In this document: in pieces, positions 13,466 to 25,050 of the stretch
Numbering within the stretch: the stretch's first letter is position 1
Layout of the letters: the number at the start of each line of letters is the position of its first letter
Source of the DNA: Closterium sp. NIES-65
Lineage: Eukaryota; Streptophyta; Zygnematophyceae; Desmidiales; Closteriaceae
DNA: 64,000 nt
Assembly (NCBI GenBank): GCA_948144175.1
Contig: CANXME010002275.1
Span: 5,953,001 to 6,017,000 of the forward strand
Direction of reading: 5' to 3'
The notes under the pieces: generated by a model
Database searches by the model: none
The model's input: the letters and a program-made list of their open reading frames with translations, nothing else
What the model was told of the DNA's origin: nothing
Translations under genes and position numbers: made by a program

Positions 13466-14510
13466 TTTGCACATGCTTGGCCCTTGTTCTTGCAATTTTG
13501 CACACGCTAGGCCCTTGTTTTCGCTATTTTGCACACACTAGGCCCTTGTTCTTGCAATTTTGCACATCCTAGGCCCTTGTTCTTGCAATTTTGCACTCAC
13601 TAGGCCCTTGTTCTTGCAGTTTTGCGCTCGTTAGGCCCTTGTTCTTGCAATTTTGCACACGCTAGGCCCTTGTTCTTGCAATATTGCACACGCTAGGCCC
13701 TTGTTCTTGCAATATTGCACACGCTAGGTCCTTGTTCTTGTAGTTTTGCACTCGTTAGGCCCTTGTTCTTGCAGGTTTGCACACGCTAGGCCCTCGTTCT
13801 TGCAATTTTGCACACGCTAGGCCCTTGTCCTTGCAATATTGCACACGCTAGGCCCTTGTTCTTGCAATTTTGCACACGCTAGGCCCTTGTTCTTGCAATA
13901 TTGCATACGCTAGGCCCTTGTTCTTGCAATTTTGCACACGCTAGGCCCTTATTCTTGCAATTTTGCACGCGCTAGGCACTTGTTCTTTCTATTTTGCACG
14001 TGCTAGGCCCTGGTTCTTGCAATTTTGCACATGCTAGGCCCTTGTTCTTGCAATTTTGCACTCGCTAGGCCCTTGTTCTTGCAGTTTTGCACTCGCTAGG
14101 CCCTTGTTCTTGCAATTTTGCACACGCTAGGCCCTTGTTCTTGCAATTTTGCACACGCTAGGCCCTTGTTCTTGCAATTTTGCACTCGCTAGGCCCTTGT
14201 TCTTGCAGTTTTGCACTGGCTTGGCCCTTGTTCTTGCGGTTTTGCACACGCTAGGCCCTTCTTCTTGCAATTTTGCACTCGCTAGGCCCTTGTTCTTGCA
14301 ATTTTGCACACGCTAGGCCCTTGTTCTTGCAAATTTGCACTCGCTAGGCCCATGTTCTTGCTATTTTGCACACGCTAGGCCCTTGTTCTTGCTATTTTGC
14401 ACTCGCTAGGCCCATATTCTTGCTATTTTGCACACGCTAGGCCCTTGTTCTTGAAATTGTGCACACGCTAGGCCCTTGTTCTTGCAATTTTGCACACGCT
14501 AAGCCCTTGT

Positions 14511-15533
14511 TCTAGCTATTTTGCACACGCTAGGCCCTTGTTCTTGCAATTTTGCACTCGCTAGGCCCATATTCTTGCTATTTTGCACACGCTAGGCCCT
14601 TGTTCTTGCTATTTTGCACATGCTAGGCCTTTCTTCTTGCAATTTTGCACTTGCTAGGCCCTTGTTGTTGCAGTTTTGCACTCGCTAGGCCCTTGTTCTT
14701 GCAATTTTGCACATGCTAGGCCCTTGTTCTTGCAATTTTGCACACGCTAGGCCCTTGTTCTTGCAATTTTGCACATGCTAGGCCCTTGTTCTTGCAGTTT
14801 TGCATTCGCTAGGCCCTTGTTCTTGCTATTTTGCACACGCTAGGCCCTTGTTATTGCAATTTTGCACACGCTAGGCCCTTGTTCTTGCAATTTTGCACAT
14901 TTTAGTCCATTGTTCTTGAAATATTGCATACGCTAGGCCCTTGTTCTTGCAATTTTGCACACGCTAGGCCCTTGTTCTTGCAATTTTGCACGCGCTAGGC
15001 ACTTGTTCTTGCTATTTTGCACGTGCTAGGCCCTGGTTCTTGCAATTTTGCACATGCTAGGCCCTTGTTCTTGCAATTTTGCACTCGCTAGGCCCTTGTT
15101 CTTGCAGTTTTGCACTCGCTAGGCCCTTGTTCTTGCAATTTTGCACACGCTAGGCCCTTGTTCTTGCAATTTTGCACACGCTAGGCCCTTGATCTTGCAA
15201 TTTTGCACTCGCTAGGCCCTTGTTCTTGCAGTTTTGCACTCGCTTTGCCCTTGTTCTTGCGGTTTTGCACACGCTAGGCCCTTCTTCTTGCAATTTTGCA
15301 CTCGCTAGGCCCTTGTTCTTGCAATTTTGCACACGCTAGGCCCTTGTTCTTGCAATTTTGCACTCGCTAGGCCCATGTTCTTGCTATTTTGCACACGCTA
15401 GGCCCTTGTTCTTGCTATTTTGCACTCGCTAGGCCCTTATTCTTGCTATTTTGCACACGCTAGGCCCTTGTTCTTGCAATTGTGCACACGCTAGGCCCTT
15501 GTTCTTGCAATTTTGCACACGCTAAGCCCTTGT
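14511..15533 (+). repeat. Domain B higher-order unit, 33 monomers
   Basis: One complete 1,023-bp unit measured from one TCTAGC landmark to the next. It carries, in order, CCCATATTCTTGC, the GCACATTTTAGTCC monomer, CAATATTGCATACG, a GCACGCGCTAGGCAC monomer, GGCCCTGGTTC, and the GCGGTTTTGC plus CTTCTTCTTGC trio. It can serve as a reference unit for this domain. Confidence 0.8.
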
Positions 15534-16499
15534 TCTAGCTATTTTGCACACGCTAGGCCCTTGTTCTTGCTATTTTGCACACGCTAGGGCCTTGTTCTTG
15601 CTATTTTGCACTCGCTAGGCCCTTATTCTTGCTTGTTTGCACACGCTAGGCCCTTGTTCTTGCAATTTTGCACTCGCTAGGCCCATGTTCTTGCTATTTT
15701 GCACACGCTAGGGCCTTGTTCTTGCTATTTTGCACTCGCTAGGCCCTTATTCTTGCTTGTTTGCACACGCTAGGCCCTTGTTCTTGCAATTTTGCACATG
15801 CTAGGCCCTTGTTCTTCCAATTTTGCACTCACTAGGCCCTTGTTCTTGCAATTTTGCACACGCTAGGCCCTTGTTCTTGCTATTTTGCACACGCTAATCC
15901 CTTGTTCTTGCTATTTTGCACACGCTAGGCCCTTGTTCTTAAAATTTTGCACATGCTAGGCCCTTGTTCTTGCTATTTTGCACAAGCTAGGCCCTTGTTC
16001 TTCCAATTTTGCACACGATAGGCCCTTGTTCTTGCTATTTTGCACATGCTAGGCCTTTGTTCTTGCAATTTTGCACTCGCTAGGCCCTTGTTTTTGCAGT
16101 TTTGCACTCGCTACGCCCTTGTTCTTGCAATTTTGCACATGCTAGGCCCTTGTTCTTGCAATTTTGCACATGCTAGGCCCTTGGTCTTGCAGTTTTGCAT
16201 TCGCTAGGCCCTTGTTCTTGCTATTTTGCACACGATAGGCCCTTGTTATTGCAATTTTGCACACGCTAGGCCCTTGTTCTTGCAATTTTGCACATTTTAG
16301 GCCATTGTTCTTGCAATTTTGCACTCGCTAGGCTCTTGTTCTTGCAGTTTTGCACTCGCTAGACCCTTGTTCTTGCAATTTTGCACAAGCTAGGCCCTTG
16401 TTCTTGCAATTTCGCACACGCTAGGCCTTTGTTCTTGCGATTTTGCACTCGCTAAGCCCTTGTTCTTGCAGTTTTGCACTCGCTAGGCCCTTGTTCTTG

Positions 16500-19400
16500 C
16501 AATTTTGCACACGCTAGGCCCTTGTTCTTGCAATTTTGCACACGCTAGGCCCTTGTTCTTGAAATTTTGAACATGCTAGGCCCTTGTTCTTGCAATTTTG
16601 CACATACCTGGCCCATCTTATTGTTATTTTGCACACGCTAGGCCCTTGTTCTTGCAATTTTGCACACGCTAGGCCCTTGTTCTTGCAATTTTGCACATCC
16701 TAGGCCCTTGTTCTTGCAATTTTGCACTCACTAGGCCCTTGTTCTTGCAGTTTTGCACTCGTTAGGCCCTTGTTCTTGCAATTTTGCACACGCTAGGCCC
16801 TTGTTCTTGCAATTTTGCACACGCTAGGCCCTTATTCTTGCAATTTTGCACACGCTAGGCCCTTTTTCTTGCTATTTTGCACACGATAGGCCCTTATTCT
16901 TGCTATTTTGCACGTGCTAGGCCCTTGTTCTTGCAATATTGCACACGCTAGGCCCTTGTTCTTGCAATATTGCACACGCTAGGTCCTTGTTCTTGTAGTT
17001 TTGCATTCGTTAGGCCCTTGTTCTTGCAGTTTTGCACACGCTAGGCCCTCGTTCTTGCAATTTTGCACATGCTAGGCCCTTGTTCTTGCAATATTGCACA
17101 CGCTAGGCCCTTGTTCTTGCAATTTTGCACACGCTAGGCCCTTGTTCTTGCAATATTGCATACGCTAGGCCCTTGTTCTTGCAATTTTGCACGCGCTAGG
17201 CACTTGTTCTTGCTATTTTGCACGTGCTAGGCCCTGGTTCTTGCAATTTTGCACATGCTAGGCCCTTGTTCTTGCAATTTTGCACTCGCTAGGCCCTTGT
17301 TCTTGCAGTTTTGCACTCGCTAGGCCCTTGTTCTTGCAATTTTGCACACGCTAGGCCCTTGTTCTTGCAATTTTGCACACGCTAGGCCCTTGATCTTGCA
17401 ATTTTGCACTCGCTAGGCCCTTCTTCTTGCAGTTTTGCACTCGCTAGGCCCTTATTCTTGCTTGTTTGCACACGCTAGGCCCTTGTTCTTGCAATTTTGC
17501 ACACGCTAGGCCCTTGTTCTTCCAATTTTGCACTCACTAGGCCCTTGTTCTTGCAATTTTGCACACGCTAGGCCCTTGTTCTTGCTATTTTGCACACGCT
17601 AATCCCTTGTTTTTGCTATTTTGCACACGCTAGGCCCTTGTTCTTGCTATTTCGCACTCGCTAGGCCCTTATTCTTGCTATTTTGCACACGCTAGGCCCT
17701 TGTTCTTGCAATTGTGCACACGCTAGGCCCTTGTTCTTGCAATTTTGCACACGTTAAGCTCTTGTTCTAGCTATTTTGCACACGCTAGGCCCTTGTTCTT
17801 GCAATTTTGCACTCGCTAGGCCCATGTTCTTGCTATTTTGCACACGCTAGGCCCTTGTTCTTGCAATTTTGCACATGCTAGGCCCTTAATCTTGCAGTTT
17901 TGCATTAGCTAGGCCCTTGTTCTTGCTATTTTGCACACGATAGGCCCTTGTTATTGCAATTTTGCACACGCTAGGCCCTTGTTCTTGCAATTTTGCACAT
18001 TTTAGGCCATTGTTCTTGCAATTTTGAACTCGCTAGGCCCTTTTTCTTGCTATTTTGCACACGATAGGCCCTTATTCTTGCTATTTTGCACATGCTAGGC
18101 CCTTGTTCTTGCTATTTTGCACATACTAATCCCTTGTTCTTGCTATTTTGCACACGCTAGGCCCTTGTTCTTAAAATTTTGCACGTGCTAGGCCCGTGTT
18201 CTTGCTATTTTGCACACGCTAGGCCCTTGTTCTTCCAATTTTGCACACGATAGGCCCTTGTTCTTGCTATTTTGCACATGCTAGGCCTTTGTTCTTGCAA
18301 TTTTGCACTCGCCAGGCCCTTGTTCTTGCAGTTTTGCACTCGCTAGGCCCTTGTTCTTGCGGTTTTGCATACGCTAGGCCCTTGTTCTTCCAATTTTGCA
18401 CACGCTAGGCCCTTGTTCTTGCAATTTTGCACACGCTATGCCCTTGTTCTTGCAATTTTGCACATGCTAGGCCCTTAATCTTGCAGTTTTGCATTCGCTA
18501 GGCCCTTGTTCTTGCTATTTTGCACACGATAGGCCCTTGTTATTGCAATTTTGCACACGCTAGGCCCTTGTTCTTGCAATTTTGCACACGCTAGGCCCTT
18601 GTTCTTGAAATTTTGAACATGCTAGGCCCTTGTTCTTGCAATTTTGCACATACCTGGCCCATCTTATTGTTATTTTGCACACGCTAGGCCCTTGTTCTTG
18701 CAATTTTGCACACGCTAGGCCCTTGTTCTTGCAATTTTGCACATCCTAGGCCCTTGTTCTTGCAATTTTGCACTCACTAGGCCCTTGTTCTTGCAGTTTT
18801 GCACTCGTTAGGCCCTTGTTCTTGCAATTTTGCACACGCTAGGCCCTTGTTCTTGCAATTTTGCACACGCTAGGCCCTTATTCTTGCAATTTTGCACACG
18901 CTAGGCCCTTTTTCTTGCTATTTTGCACACGATAGGCCCTTATTCTTGCTATTTTGCACGTGCTAGGCCCTTGTTCTTGCAATATTGCACACGCTAGGCC
19001 CTTGTTCTTGCAATATTGCACACGCTAGGTCCTTGTTCTTGTAGTTTTGCATTCGTTAGGCCCTTGTTCTTGCAGTTTTGCACACGCTAGGCCCTCGTTC
19101 TTGCAATTTTGCACATGCTAGGCCCTTGTTCTTGCAATATTGCACACGCTAGGCCCTTGTTCTTGCAATTTTGCACACGCTAGGCCCTTGTTCTTGCAAT
19201 ATTGCATACGCTAGGCCCTTGTTCTTGCAATTTTGCACGCGCTAGGCACTTGTTCTTGCTATTTTGCACGTGCTAGGCCCTGGTTCTTGCAATTTTGCAC
19301 ATGCTAGGCCCTTGTTCTTGCAATTTTGCACTCGCTAGGCCCTTGTTCTTGCAGTTTTGCACTCGCTAGGCCCTTGTTCTTGCAATTTTGCACACGCTAG

Positions 19401-20591
19401 GCCCTTGTTCTTGCAATTTTGCACACGCTAGGCCCTTGATCTTGCAATTTTGCACTCGCTAGGCCCTTCTTCTTGCAGTTTTGCACTCGCTAGGCCCTTA
19501 TTCTTGCTTGTTTGCACACGCTAGGCCCTTGTTCTTGCAATTTTGCACACGCTAGGCCCTTGTTCTTCCAATTTTGCACTCACTAGGCCCTTGTTCTTGC
19601 AATTTTGCACACGCTAGGCCCTTGTTCTTGCTATTTTGCACACGCTAATCCCTTGTTTTTGCTATTTTGCACACGCTAGGCCCTTGTTCTTGCTATTTCG
19701 CACTCGCTAGGCCCTTATTCTTGCTATTTTGCACACGCTAGGCCCTTGTTCTTGCAATTGTGCACACGCTAGGCCCTTGTTCTTGCAATTTTGCACACGT
19801 TAAGCTCTTGTTCTAGCTATTTTGCACACGCTAGGCCCTTGTTCTTGCAATTTTGCACTCGCTAGGCCCATGTTCTTGCTATTTTGCACACGCTAGGCCC
19901 TTGTTCTTGCAATTTTGCACATGCTAGGCCCTTAATCTTGCAGTTTTGCATTAGCTAGGCCCTTGTTCTTGCTATTTTGCACACGATAGGCCCTTGTTAT
20001 TGCAATTTTGCACACGCTAGGCCCTTGTTCTTGCAATTTTGCACATTTTAGGCCATTGTTCTTGCAATTTTGAACTCGCTAGGCCCTTTTTCTTGCTATT
20101 TTGCACACGATAGGCCCTTATTCTTGCTATTTTGCACATGCTAGGCCCTTGTTCTTGCTATTTTGCACATACTAATCCCTTGTTCTTGCTATTTTGCACA
20201 CGCTAGGCCCTTGTTCTTAAAATTTTGCACGTGCTAGGCCCGTGTTCTTGCTATTTTGCACACGCTAGGCCCTTGTTCTTCCAATTTTGCACACGATAGG
20301 CCCTTGTTCTTGCTATTTTGCACATGCTAGGCCTTTGTTCTTGCAATTTTGCACTCGCCAGGCCCTTGTTCTTGCAGTTTTGCACTCGCTAGGCCCTTGT
20401 TCTTGCGGTTTTGCATACGCTAGGCCCTTGTTCTTCCAATTTTGCACACGCTAGGCCCTTGTTCTTGCAATTTTGCACACGCTATGCCCTTGTTCTTGCA
20501 ATTTTGCACATGCTAGGCCCTTAATCTTGCAGTTTTGCATTCGCTAGGCCCTTGTTCTTGCTATTTTGCACACGATAGGCCCTTGTTATTG
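16500..20591 (+). repeat. 2,046-bp tandem duplication (66 monomers)
   Basis: The segment at about 16,500-18,545 is repeated directly at about 18,546-20,591, exactly 66 monomers apart. Rare variants such as CATACCTGGCCCATCTTATTG, GTTAAGCTCTTGTTCTAGC, CTTAATCTTGCAGTTTTGC and TTGCGGTTTTGCATACG occur in both. I saw no difference in the lines I compared. The sequence that precedes copy 1 resumes after copy 2: GCACATTTTAGGCCATTG is at about 16,286 and again near 20,632. That is what a single duplication of two units inside an older pattern would leave. It is probably a recent event, or an assembly error. Confidence 0.9.
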
Positions 20592-23460
20592 CAATTTTGC
20601 ACACGCTAGGCCCTTGTTCTTGCAATTTTGCACATTTTAGGCCATTGTTCTTGCAATTTTGCACTCGCTAGGCTCTTGCTCTTGCAGTTTTGCACTCGCT
20701 AGGCCCTTGTTCTTGCAATTTTGCACACGCTAGGCCTTTGTTCTTGCGATTTTGCACTCGCTAAGCCCTTGTTCTTGCAGTTTTGCACTCGCTAGGCCCT
20801 TGTTCTTGCAATTTTGCACACGCTAGGCCCTTGTTCTTGCAATTTTGCACACGCTAGGCCCTTGTTCTTGAAATTTTGCACATGCTAGGCCCTTGTTCTT
20901 GCAATTTTGCACATGCCTGGCCCATGTTCTTGTTATTTTGCACACGCTAGGCCCTTGTTCTTGCAATTTTGCACACGCTAGGCCCTTGTTCTTGCAATTT
21001 TGCACATCCTAGGCAATTGTTCTTGCAATTTTGCACTCACTAGGCCCTTGTTCTTGCAGTTTTGCACTCGTTAGGCCCTTGTTCTTGCAATTTTGCACAC
21101 GCTAGGCCCTTGTTCTTGCAATTTTGCACACGCTAGGCCCTTGTTCTTGCAATTTTGCACACGCTAGGCCCTTTTTCTTGCTATTTTGCACATGCTAGGC
21201 CCTTGTTCTTGCTATTTTGCACGTGCTAGGCCCTTGTTCTTGCAATTTTGCACACGCTAGGCCCTTGTTCTTGCAATATTGCACACGCTAGGTCCTTGTT
21301 CTTGTAGTTTTGCATTCGTTAGGCCCTTGTTCTTGCAGTTTTGCACACGCTAGGCCCTAGTTCTTGCAATTTTGCACACGCTAGGCCCTTGTTCTTGCAA
21401 TATTGCACACACTAGGCCCTTGTTCTTGCAATATTGCACACGCTAGGCCCTTGTTCTTGCAATATTGCATACGCTAGGCCCTTGTTCTTGCAATTTTGCA
21501 CACGCTAGGCCCTTGTTCTTGCAATTTTACACGCGCTAGGCACTTGTTCTTGCTATTTTGCACGTGCTAGGCCCTGGTTCTTGCAATTTTGCACATGCTA
21601 GGCCCTTGTTCTTGCAATTTTGCACTCGCTAGGCCCTTGTTCTTGCAGTTTTGCACTCACTAGGCCCTTGTTCTTGCAATTTTGCACACGCTAGGCCCTT
21701 GTTCTTGCAATTTTGCACACGCTAGGCCCTTGATCTTGCAATTTTGCACTCGCTAGGCCCTTGTTCTTGCAGTTTTGCACTCGCTTGGCCCTTGTTCTTG
21801 CGGTTTTGCACACGCTAGGCCCTTCTTCTTGCAATTTTGCACTCGCTAGGCCCTTGTTCTTGCAATTTTGCACACGCTAGGCCCTTGTTCTTGCAATTTT
21901 GCACTCGCTAGGCCCATGTTTTTGCTATTTTGCACACGCTAGGCCCTTGTTCTTGCTATTTTGCACTCGCTAGGCCCTTATTCTTGCTATTTTGCACACG
22001 CTAGGCCCTTGTTCTTGCAATTGTGCACACGCTAGGCCCTTGTTCTTGCAATTTTGCACACGCTAAGCCCTTGTTATAGCTATTTTGCACACGCTAGGCC
22101 CTTGTTCTTGCAATTTTGCACATGCTAGGCCCTTGTTCTTGCAATTTTGCACACGCTAGGCCCTTTTTCTTGCTATTTTGCACATGCTAGGCCCTTGTTC
22201 TTGCTATTTTGCACGTGATAGGCCCTTGTTCTTGCAATATTGCACACGCTAGGCCCTTGTTCTTGCAATATTGCACACGCTAGGTCCTTGTTCTTGTAGT
22301 TTTGCATTCGTTAGGCCCTTGTTCTTGCAGTTTTGCACACGCTAGGCCCTCGTTCTTGCAATTTTGCACATGCTAGGCCCTTGTTCTTGAAATATTGCAC
22401 ACGCTAGGCCCTTGTTCTTGCAATATTACACACGCTAGGCCCTTGTTCTTGCAATATTGCATATGCTAGGCCCTTGTTCTTGCAATTTTGCACACTTTAG
22501 GCCCTTGTTCCTGCAATTTTGCACGCGCTAGGCACTTGTTCTTGCTATTTTGCACGTGCTAGGCCCTGGTTCTTGCAATTTTGCACATGCTAGGCCCTTG
22601 TTCTTGCAATTTTGCACTCGCTAGGCCCTTGTTCTTGCAGTTTTGCACTCACTAGGCCCTTGTTCTTGCAATTTTGCACACGCTAGGCCCTTGTTCTTGC
22701 AATTTTGCACACGCTAGGCCCTTGATCTTGCAATTTTGCACTCGCTAGGCCCTTGTTCTTGCAGTTTTGCACTCGCTTGGCCCTTGTTCTTGCGGTTTTG
22801 CACACGCTAGGCCCTTCTTCTTGCAATTTTGCACTCCCTAGGCCCTTGTTTTTGCAATTTTGCACACGCTAGGCCCTTGTTCTTGCAATTTTGCACTCGC
22901 TAGGCCCATGTTCTTGCTATTTTGCACACGCTAGGCCCTTGTTCTTGCAATTTTGCACTCGCTAGGCCCTTATTCTTGCTATTTTGCACACGCTAGGCCC
23001 TTGTTCTTGCAATTGTGCACACACTAGGCCCTTGTTCTTGCAATTTTGCACACGCTAGGCCCTTGTTCTTGCAATTTTGCACTCGCTAGGCCCTTGTTCT
23101 TGCAATTTTGCACTCGCTAGGCCCTTGTTCTTGCAATTTTGCACACGCTAGGCCCTTGTTCTTGCAATTTTGCACTCGCTAGGCCCATGATTTTGCTATT
23201 TTGCACACGCTAGGCCCTTGTTCTTGCTATTTTGCACTCGCTAGGCCCTTATTCTTGCTATTTTGCATACGCTAGGCCCTTGTTCTTGCAATTGTGCACA
23301 CGCTAGGCCCTTGTTCTTGCAATTTTGCACACGCTAAGCCCTTGTTCTAGCTATTTTGCACACGCTAGGCCCTTGTTCTTGCAATTTTGCACTCGCTAGG
23401 CCCATGTTCTTGCTATTTTGCACACGCTAGGCCCTTGTTCTTGCTATTTTGCACTCGCTA

Positions 23461-23770
23461 GACCCTTGTTCTTCCAATTTTGCACTTGCTAGGCCCTTGT
23501 TCTTCCAATTTTGCACACGCTAGGCCCTTGTTCTTGCTATTTTGCACACGCTAGGCCCTTGTTCTTAGAAGTTTGCACATGCTAGGCTCGTGTTCTTGCT
23601 ATTTTGCACACGCTAGGCCCTTGTTCTTCCAATTTTGCACACGCTAGGCCCTTGTTCTTGAAATTGCGCACTTGCTAGGCCCTTGTTCTTGAAATTTTGC
23701 ACACGCTATGCTCTTGTTCTTGCAATTTTGCACACGCTAGGCCCTTGTTCTTGCAATTTTGTACTCGCTA
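23461..23770 (+). repeat. A-like patch inside domain B
   Basis: About ten monomers here have the domain A look (TTCCAATTTTGCACTTG, TTAGAAGTTTGCACATG, GGCTCGTGTTC, GAAATTGCGCAC, ATGCTCTTGTTC). The same order is seen near 31,053-31,362 in the lead of domain A', offset about 7,592 bp, and partly near 520-700. After the patch the array returns to B-type GCACATGCCTGG monomers. It looks like a piece of A-type array carried into B. Confidence 0.7.
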
Positions 23771-24050
23771 GGCCCTTGTTCTTGCAATTTTGCACACGCT
23801 AGGCCCTTGTTCTTGAAATTTTGCACATGCTAGGCCCTTGTTCTTGCAAATTTGCACATGCCTGGCCCATGTTCTTGTTATTTTGCACACGCTTGGCCCT
23901 TGTTCTTGCAATTTTGCACACGCTAGGCTCTTGTTCTTGCAATTTTGCACATGCCTGGCCCATGTTCTTGTTATTTTGCACACGCTTGGCCCTTGTTCTT
24001 GCAATTTTGCACACGCTAGGCCCTTGTTCTTGCAATTTTGCACATCCTAG
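23768..24050 (+). repeat. Local two-step repeat with GCCTGGCCCATG monomers
   Basis: A four-monomer pattern (GCACATGCCTGGCCCATG, then TTGTTATTTTGCACACGCTTGG, then two GCAAT-type monomers) is repeated twice, at about 23,850 and 23,950. A related single copy lies at about 20,900 and degenerate forms at 16,606 and 18,652. Changes of TAG to TGG or AAG leave open stretches of up to 91 codons on both strands, which I do not regard as genes. Confidence 0.7.
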
Positions 24051-25050
24051 GCAATTGTTCTTGCAGTTTTGCACTCACTAGGCCCTTGTTGTTGCAGTTT
24101 TGCACACGCTAGGCCCTTGTTCTTGCAATTTTGCACACGCTAGGCCCTTGTTCTTGCAATTTTGCACACGCTAGGCCCTTTTTCTTGCTATTTTGCACAT
24201 GCTAGGCCCTTGTTCTTGCTATTTTGCACGTGCTAGGCCCTTGTTCTTGCAATATTGCACACGCTAGGCCCTTGTTCTTGCAATATTGCACACGCTAGGT
24301 CCTTGTTCTTGTAGTTTTGCATTCGGTTGGCCCTTGTTCTTGCAGTTTTGCACACGCTAGGCCCTCGTTCTTGCAATTTTGCACACGCTAGGCCCTTGTT
24401 CTTGCAATATTGCACACGCTAGGCCCTTGTTCTTGCAATATTGCATACGCTAGGCCCTTGTTCTTGCAATTTTGCACACGCTAGGCCCTTGTTCTTGCAA
24501 TTTTGCACGCGCTAGGCACTTGTTCTTGCTATTTTGCACGTGCTAGGCCCTGGTTCTTGCAATTTTGCACATGCTAGGCCCTTGTTCTTGCAATTTTGCA
24601 CTCGCTAGGCCCTTGTTCTTTAAGTTTTGCACTCACTAGGCCCTTGTTCTTGCAATTTTGCACACGCTAGGCCCTTGTTCTTGCAATTTTGCACACGCTA
24701 GGCCCTTGATCTTGCAATTTTGCACGCGCTAGGCCCTTGTTCTTGCAGTTTTGCACTTGCTTGGCCCTTGTTCTTGCGGTTTTGCACACGCTAGGCCCTT
24801 CTTCTTGCAATTTTGCACTCGCTAGGCCCTTGTTCTTGCAATTTTGCACATGCTAGGCCCTTGTTCTTGCAATTTTGCACTCGCTAGGCCCATGTTCTTG
24901 CTATTTTGCACACGCTAGGCCCTTGTTCTTGCTATTTTGCACTCGCTAGGTCCTTTTTCTTGCTATTTTGCACACGCTAGGCCCTTGTTCTTGCAGTTGT
25001 GCACACGCTAGGCCCTTGTTCTTGCAATTTTGCACACGCTAAGCCCTTGT

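Larger units (their letters stand above)
1..13550 (+). repeat. Array domain A (CCAAT/GAAAT/GCTAT variant mix)
   Basis: Domain A is set apart by frequent TTCCAATTTTG, TTGAAATTTTG and TTGCTATTTTG monomers, the CACATGCTTGGCCC and CACGTGCTTGGCCC variants, and CTCCAATTCTGCACTCG monomers. Variants follow one another in a fixed but irregular order, and blocks recur at spacings that are multiples of 31 bp (for example 464, 589, 1,022 and about 5,919 bp). The edge with domain B lies near 13,550, where CACATCCTAGG and GCAGTTTTGC monomers begin. The whole domain reappears in the same order in domain A' about 32 kb downstream. No gene is present. Confidence 0.85.

Noticed and set aside
16500-20591. The whole nested duplication pattern as an assembly error
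   Set aside because: Most duplicated blocks carry private differences and different flanks, and A and A' have distinct local edits, so they cannot all be artefacts. The 2,046-bp and 1,023-bp near-identical pairs remain open to doubt and are flagged as such.
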